From Acidovorax soli (GTDB lineage: Bacteria > Pseudomonadota > Gammaproteobacteria > Burkholderiales > Burkholderiaceae_C): a stretch of 64,000 nt of DNA. The stretch covers positions 248,001-312,000 of the forward strand of contig NZ_JACHLK010000005.1 of NCBI RefSeq assembly GCF_014207955.1, given 5' to 3'. Position numbers and translations under genes: made by a program. The notes below the pieces were generated by a model, which was given only the letters and a program-made list of their open reading frames with translations, searched no databases and had not been told where the DNA came from. The stretch's first letter is position 1. Each line of letters begins with the position of its first letter. Below are positions 59,265 through 64,000 of the stretch, piece by piece.

Positions 59265-61016
59265 ATGATGTTCCAACGCATCCGGATTGCCCAGAAACTG
59301 TGGCTCGCCGTCATTTTCATCGTGGTCATGCTGGCCAGTGTGGTGGGCTTCTCGGCCTACCGCTCGGCCAAGGTGCAGGCCGAGGCCGATGCGGTGTCGC
59401 GCGAAATGCAGACCCGTGTGAACACCGCCATCCGCTGGGCGGGCCTGACCGAGACCAATGCCGCCCGCACGCAGGCGCTCATCGTGAGCAGCGATGCGGC
59501 GGTCGAGGCCGAATTCAAGGACGTGATCGCAGCCACCTCGGCGCAGATCACCGAGGTGCAGAAGGCACTCGAGGGCATGGCCCTGTCCGACGTGGACAAG
59601 GCCCAGATGGCCAAGATCGCCGATGCACGCAAGACCATGATCGACCTGCGCGGCAAGGCGCGCCAGCTCAAGGCCGATGGCAAGGCCGACGAGGCGGTCA
59701 CCCTGGTCAAGCAGACCTACAACCCGGCGGTGGCGGCCTACCTCACGGCGCTGCGCGAGTTCGTGGACCTGCAGCAGACCACCGCACAGACCCGGCTGGC
59801 CGAGATGTCCGCATCGCGCATGCTCACGGTGAAGATCGCGGCCGTGGCCGTGGCGGCGCTGCTGGCCGCCATCATTGCGGGCGCCTACTACCTGATCGGC
59901 AGCATCCAGCGCCCGCTGGCGCAGGCCAATGACCTGGCGGCCAAGATCGCTGCGGGCGACCTGAGCGAGCAGGGCTCGGTCACGCGCGGCGACGAGTTCG
60001 GCGACCTGCTGCGCTCGCAGTACGCGATGAGCGACTCGCTCGGGCGCATGGTGCACCAGGTGCGCCAGAGCACCGACAGCATCGCCATCGCCAGCGCCGA
60101 GATCGCCACCGGCAACCACGACCTGTCGGCGCGCACCGAGCAGACCTCGAGCAACCTGCAGCAGACGGCGGCGGCCATGGAGCAGTTCACCAGCACCATT
60201 GCACAAAGCGCCAGCAGCGCCCGCCAGGCCAGCACCCTGGCGGCAGGCGCCACGGGCGTGGCCGAGCGCGGTGGCGCGGTGGTGACCCAGGTGGTCTCCA
60301 CCATGGAGGACATCAACCACAGCAGCAAGAAGATCAACGACATCATCGGTGTGATCGACGGCATCGCCTTCCAGACCAACATCCTGGCGCTCAATGCCGC
60401 CGTGGAAGCGGCCCGCGCCGGCGAGCAGGGCCGCGGCTTTGCCGTGGTGGCCAGCGAGGTGCGCAACCTGGCGCAGCGCAGCGCCGAGGCCGCCAAGGAG
60501 ATCAAGACGCTGATCAGCGCCTCGGTGGAAAAGGTCGAGACCGGCAGCCGCCTGGTGGCCGATGCCGGCAGCACCATGACCGACATCGTGCGCTCGGTGC
60601 AGAGCGTGACCGACATGATTGGCGAGATCACCGCTGCATCGTCCGAGCAGAGCGCAGGCATCTCGCAGGTCAACCAGGCCGTGGGCAACCTCGACCAGAT
60701 GACCCAGCAGAACGCCGCCCTGGTCGAACAAAGCGCCGCCGCCGCGCAAAGCCTGCGCGAGCAGGCCGAACACCTGGCCCAGGTGGTCTCGGTGTTCAAG
60801 GTCAACGGCGCGGCCTATGGCGGCGTGGCACCGCCCATGCGCGCGGCGCACACGCCTGCGGCCCGGCCGGCGGCACCGGCCACCAAGACCGCTGCGCCCC
60901 GCATCACCCAGGCGGCCAGCAAGCCAGCGGCCAAGGCTGCCGCACCTGCCAAGCCTGCGCCCGCACGCTCACCGGCCCTGGCCCAGGGCGCGGAGGAGGA
61001 CTGGGAGTCGTTCTGA
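59265..61016 (+). CDS. methyl-accepting chemotaxis protein with CheR-binding pentapeptide
   Basis: This 583-residue receptor starts at ATG 59265 or 59268 after AGGAGA. TM1 (about 11-31), a periplasmic four-helix-bundle ligand domain, TM2 (about 188-211), HAMP, and the signalling domain with tip [20 protein letters not shown] are in order. A flexible Ala/Pro/Lys tail of about 60 residues leads to a final DWESF, which fits the xWxxF pentapeptide that tethers CheR and CheB (NWETF in E. coli Tar and Tsr). It is the only one of the two receptors here with such a tether, so it is probably a major, high-abundance receptor. The ligand is unknown. Confidence 0.95.
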   Translation: MMFQRIRIAQKLWLAVIFIVVMLASVVGFSAYRSAKVQAEADAVSREMQTRVNTAIRWAGLTETNAARTQALIVSSDAAVEAEFKDVIAATSAQITEVQKALEGMALSDVDKAQMAKIADARKTMIDLRGKARQLKADGKADEAVTLVKQTYNPAVAAYLTALREFVDLQQTTAQTRLAEMSASRMLTVKIAAVAVAALLAAIIAGAYYLIGSIQRPLAQANDLAAKIAAGDLSEQGSVTRGDEFGDLLRSQYAMSDSLGRMVHQVRQSTDSIAIASAEIATGNHDLSARTEQTSSNLQQTAAAMEQFTSTIAQSASSARQASTLAAGATGVAERGGAVVTQVVSTMEDINHSSKKINDIIGVIDGIAFQTNILALNAAVEAARAGEQGRGFAVVASEVRNLAQRSAEAAKEIKTLISASVEKVETGSRLVADAGSTMTDIVRSVQSVTDMIGEITAASSEQSAGISQVNQAVGNLDQMTQQNAALVEQSAAAAQSLREQAEHLAQVVSVFKVNGAAYGGVAPPMRAAHTPAARPAAPATKTAAPRITQAASKPAAKAAAPAKPAPARSPALAQGAEEDWESF

Positions 61017-61046
61017 ACCCGGGGCGCGATGCGCCCCCGGCAGGCG

Positions 61047-61505
61047 TCAGGCCAGTTCTGCGATGAGTTCGATCTCGACGCAGGCGCCCATCGGAATCTG
61101 TGCCACGCCGAAGGCGCTGCGTGCATGCACGCCTTTGTCGCCGAACACCTGGCCGAACAATTCGCTCGCACCATTGGTCACCAGGTGCTGCTCGGTGAAG
61201 TCGCCGGTCGAGTTCACCAGGCTCATCACCTTCACGATGCGCTTGATGCGGTTCAGGTCCCCGCCGGTGGCGGCATGCAGCGTGCCCAGCAGGTCGATGG
61301 CCACGGCGCGTGCGGCGGTCTTGCCTTCCTCGGTGCCGATGTTGTTACCGAACTGGGCCGCCCAGGGCTTGCCGTCCTTGCGTGCGATGTGGCCGGAGAG
61401 GAACACCAGGTTGCCGGTCTGCACGTAGGGCACGTAGGCGGCCGCAGGCACGGAGACGGGAGGCAGGGTGATGTTCAGTTCGGAAAGCTTGTCGTAAACG
61501 CTCAT
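61047..61505 (-). CDS. RidA/YjgF-family protein
   Basis: This 152-residue member of the Rid superfamily starts at ATG 61505 (MSVYDKLSELNITLPPVS). The long type is typical of the Rid1/YjgF-like group found near catabolic genes, with VQTGNLVFLSGHIARKDG, ARAVAIDLLGTLHAATGGDL and GVHARSAFGVAQIPMGACVEIE. The Arg in HARSAFGV matches the residue that RidA enzymes use to hydrolyse reactive enamines and imines. The physiological substrate is unknown. Confidence 0.93.
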   Translation of the reverse strand: MSVYDKLSELNITLPPVSVPAAAYVPYVQTGNLVFLSGHIARKDGKPWAAQFGNNIGTEEGKTAARAVAIDLLGTLHAATGGDLNRIKRIVKVMSLVNSTGDFTEQHLVTNGASELFGQVFGDKGVHARSAFGVAQIPMGACVEIELIAELA

Positions 61506-61650
61506 GGTCGTCGTCCTTCGGTTGAGATGGTTCACTTGCCGGGGCCGCAGGGCTGCGGACAGCGCCGGGTCGGTCAGCATGCGAGTGTTACACACCGCGT
61601 GCCCGGGCCGGCCGCGAAAGCCTGCTGCGCCCGCGGTTTAGCATGCGTGC

Positions 61651-64000
61651 ATGTCCGACCCTGTTGCTGCTGCCGTGGTAGCCCGCCCTGCCGGCGTTGC
61701 GGTCGCGGCGCTGCGCAGCCACGTGCCGGCCTTGTGGCGCCTGCCCGCGCTGCTGGCCGGCAGCCTGGTGGGGGCGGCGCTGCAGCTGCAGCAGCCGGTG
61801 CTGTGGCACTGGCATGGCTATGGGCTGGTGCTGGCGTGCGCCGCCGCTGCCTGGGTGCTGTCGGGCCTGTGGGCACGATCGCCCGGGGCTGCAGGGCGCT
61901 GGCTGTGCCGCCTGCTGGTGGCCTGCGCCGGGGCCGGTCTGCTGTTTGCCAGCACGGGCCTGCGCGCCACGGCCTACCAGCGGGGCGCGCTGGACCCGGC
62001 GCTCGAGGGGCAGAACATCCGTGTTCTTGCCACCATCGCGGCCATGCCGCAGGTCAACGAGGCGGGCGTGCGCCTGCGCCTGGATGTGGAATCGGCCTGG
62101 CTGCCGGGCGAGGGTGAGGGGGCCGCGCGCAAGGCCGTGCAGTTGCCCGAACGCATGGACGTTTCCTGGTACGGAGGCTTCTTCTTCGGCGCCACCAGCG
62201 CCACCACCACGGTGCGGCCGCTGGAGCCGCAGCGCCGCCCGCCCACCCTGCATGCGGGCGAGCGCTGGGAGATGACCATCCGCCCGCGTGCGCCGCATGG
62301 CCTGAGCAACCCGCATGGCTTCGACTACGAGCTCTGGGCCTGGGAGCAGGGCGTGCAGGCGACGGCAACGGTGCGCACGGGCCCCAAGGACCAGGCGCCG
62401 GTGCGCTTGGCCAGCACCTGGCAGTACCCCGTGGAGCAGGCGCGCCAGTCGGTGCGCGATGCCATCCTGGCACGCCTGGCACCGGGCATGGACCCCGATG
62501 ACCCGGGGCGTGCGCGCATGGCCGGCGTGGTGGCGGCCCTGGTCACGGGCGACCAGCGCGCGATCGACCGGGCCGACTGGGATGTGTTCCGCGCCACCGG
62601 GGTGGCGCATCTCATGAGCATTTCCGGCCTGCACATCACCTTGTTCGCCTGGCTCGCGGCGCTGGCGGTCGGCGCGCTGTGGCGCCGCTCGCCGCGCCTG
62701 TGCATGGCCGTGCCGGCCCCCTCGGCCGCCCTGGTGGCCGGGGTGCTGCTGGCGGCCGCGTATGCGCTTTTCAGCGGCTGGGGTGTGCCCGCGCAGCGCA
62801 CGGTGACCATGCTGGCCACCGTGGCCCTGCTGCAGCTCTCGGGCCGGCGCTGGCCCTGGCCGCAGGTGTGGCTGCTGGCCTGCGCGGCCGTGGTCTGGGT
62901 GGACCCCTGGGCACTGCACCAGGCGGGTTTCTGGCTCAGCTTCGTGGCGGTGGCGGTGCTGTTTGCCACCGACACCCGGGCCGTGGGCGGCGCGCCGCCC
63001 CGGGGCCGGGCGCGTGTGCTGGCGCTGCTGCGCGAGCAGTGGGTGGTCACCTTGGCCCTCACTCCGCTCAGCCTGCTGCTGTTCGGCCAGGTCTCGCTGG
63101 TGGGTTTTGTGGCCAACCTCGTGGCCATCCCCTGGGTGACGCTGGTGGTCACGCCGCTGGCGCTGGGCGGTGTGCTCTGCGTGCCGCTGTGGAACCTGGC
63201 GCTGTGGAGCCTGCAGCCACTGGCCGCCTTGCTGCAGTGGCTGGCCACCTGGCCCATGGCCGTGCTGTACCTGCCCGTGGCGCCGCTGTGGGCCGGTGCG
63301 GCCGCCCTGGCCGGCGGCCTGCTGCTGGCCATGCGCCTGCCCTGGCGCTTGCGCCTGCTGGCCCTGCCGCTGGTGCTGCCGGTGCTGTGGTGGCAGCCCG
63401 GGCGGCCGGCGCCGGGCCAGTTCGAGCTGCTGGCCGCCGACATCGGCCAGGGCAATGCGGTGCTGGTGCGCACGGCCAGCCACACCCTGCTGTACGACGC
63501 AGGCCCGCGCTTCAGCCTGGAGAGCGATGCCGGCCACCGCGTGCTGGTGCCCCTGCTGCGCGCGCTGGGCGAGCGGGTGGACCTGCTCATGCTCAGCCAC
63601 CGCGATGCCGACCATACGGGCGGCGCGGCGGCCGTGCTGGCCCAGCAGCCCGGCGCGCGGCTCACGGGCTCCATCGAGGCCGGTCACGAACTGCAGGCCC
63701 TGCGCCCGGCCACACCCTGCCTGGCAGGCCAGCGCTGGGAATGGGACGGCGTGGCCTTCGAGGTGCTGCACCCTGCACCCGGTGCCGGGGCCGTGGTGCG
63801 CGCCAACCATGCCAGCTGCGTGCTGCGCATCGTGGCGGCAGGGGCGCAGCCATCGGTGGCGCTGCTGGCGGGCGACATCGAGACCGCGCAGGAGCAGGCC
63901 CTGGTGGCCGGCAAGGCACCGCTCAAGGCCGATGTGCTGCTGGTGCCCCACCATGGCAGCAAGACCTCGTCCACCGGGGGCTTCCTCGATGCCGTGGCGC
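61651..64000 (+). CDS. comEC: DNA internalization protein ComEC/Rec2 (3' truncated)
   Basis: The frame opens at ATG 61651 (MSDPVAAAVVARPAG) and stays open to the window edge, so at least 783 residues are present. The N-terminal DUF4131 region with early membrane helices leads to a Competence domain (MAGVVAALVTGDQRAID, MSISGLHITLF) and a multi-helix channel. A metallo-beta-lactamase domain begins near residue 590, with LMLSHRDADHTGG and the late PHHGSKTSS. ComEC carries single-stranded DNA across the inner membrane during natural transformation. The end of the gene lies beyond the window. Confidence 0.95.
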   Translation, partial: MSDPVAAAVVARPAGVAVAALRSHVPALWRLPALLAGSLVGAALQLQQPVLWHWHGYGLVLACAAAAWVLSGLWARSPGAAGRWLCRLLVACAGAGLLFASTGLRATAYQRGALDPALEGQNIRVLATIAAMPQVNEAGVRLRLDVESAWLPGEGEGAARKAVQLPERMDVSWYGGFFFGATSATTTVRPLEPQRRPPTLHAGERWEMTIRPRAPHGLSNPHGFDYELWAWEQGVQATATVRTGPKDQAPVRLASTWQYPVEQARQSVRDAILARLAPGMDPDDPGRARMAGVVAALVTGDQRAIDRADWDVFRATGVAHLMSISGLHITLFAWLAALAVGALWRRSPRLCMAVPAPSAALVAGVLLAAAYALFSGWGVPAQRTVTMLATVALLQLSGRRWPWPQVWLLACAAVVWVDPWALHQAGFWLSFVAVAVLFATDTRAVGGAPPRGRARVLALLREQWVVTLALTPLSLLLFGQVSLVGFVANLVAIPWVTLVVTPLALGGVLCVPLWNLALWSLQPLAALLQWLATWPMAVLYLPVAPLWAGAAALAGGLLLAMRLPWRLRLLALPLVLPVLWWQPGRPAPGQFELLAADIGQGNAVLVRTASHTLLYDAGPRFSLESDAGHRVLVPLLRALGERVDLLMLSHRDADHTGGAAAVLAQQPGARLTGSIEAGHELQALRPATPCLAGQRWEWDGVAFEVLHPAPGAGAVVRANHASCVLRIVAAGAQPSVALLAGDIETAQEQALVAGKAPLKADVLLVPHHGSKTSSTGGFLDAVA

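Overview
This is about 64 kb of a high-GC (roughly two-thirds G+C by eye) chromosome from a betaproteobacterium. The best fit is Burkholderiales, family Comamonadaceae, close to Acidovorax. The grounds are the gene order pyrG-kdsA-DUF1330-eno-ftsB, the linked dapA-bamC pair, three orphan Bug/TctC-type periplasmic receptors, protein sequences of Acidovorax character, and intergenic repeats of a kind common in that family. Most of the window is core chromosome. I see no phage, plasmid, CRISPR array, rRNA or tRNA.

Layout. 1-2.35 kb: tail of a branched-chain amino-acid ABC transporter (binding protein, LivH, LivM). 2.35-3.05 kb: a gene-free palindromic repeat element and a 7-bp tandem array. 3.05-10.75 kb, minus strand: a compact unit of Bcr/CflA-type MFS transporter, miaA, an ABC ATPase, a giant FtsX-type permease, a PLP-dependent cysteine-synthase-like enzyme and an AttH/CrtC lipocalin-like protein. 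This is an AttEFGH-like export system with an enzyme inserted. 10.9-16.8 kb: serine hydrolase, lipoprotein alpha/beta hydrolase, gdhA and glpQ (divergent, with nested palindromes between them) and a small putative outer-membrane protein. 16.9-22.3 kb: mutL, a DedA protein, a glycine-zipper lipoprotein, a chemoreceptor and a cupin. 22.4-27.0 kb: tsaE-amiC (minus), divergent and overlapping with queG, then a GDSL esterase and an AEC-family carrier.

27.1-31.3 kb: three Bug receptors with xerD between the first two. 31.4-34.1 kb: two tandem HDOD proteins with degenerate EAL domains. A 268-bp inverted repeat pair brackets the third Bug gene and the HDOD pair. 34.4-38.3 kb: DUF455 ferritin-like protein, gamma-carbonic anhydrase, Hsp33, a stand-alone CZB protein, an unknown P-loop-like protein and ftsB. 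38.4-42.7 kb: eno, DUF1330, kdsA, pyrG. 42.8-45.7 kb: coaBC, a small membrane protein, dut and a SlyB-like lipoprotein. 45.7-48.7 kb: a MITE-like element, a SlyD-type isomerase, a JmjC/cupin ribosomal oxygenase-like protein, an unknown protein and an Ala/Pro-rich lipoprotein.

48.7-53.7 kb: a minus-strand group of metallo-beta-lactamase-fold hydrolase, bamC, dapA, a methyltransferase, a small membrane protein and an MFS carrier. 53.9-59.0 kb: parE, a lytic transglycosylase and parC as one overlapping operon, with a LexA-like box upstream. 59.3-61.0 kb: a second chemoreceptor carrying a C-terminal CheR-tether pentapeptide. 61.0-64.0 kb: a RidA-family protein and a comEC gene that runs off the window.

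The strongest candidates for something not well described are: the two 268-bp elements, which align without gaps, start at stop codons and contain a hairpin with compensatory base changes; the exporter/PLP-enzyme/lipocalin cluster; the tandem HDOD pair; and a CZB protein whose zinc-binding Cys is replaced by Asp. All functions are assigned from recognisable motifs and context; no database search was run.
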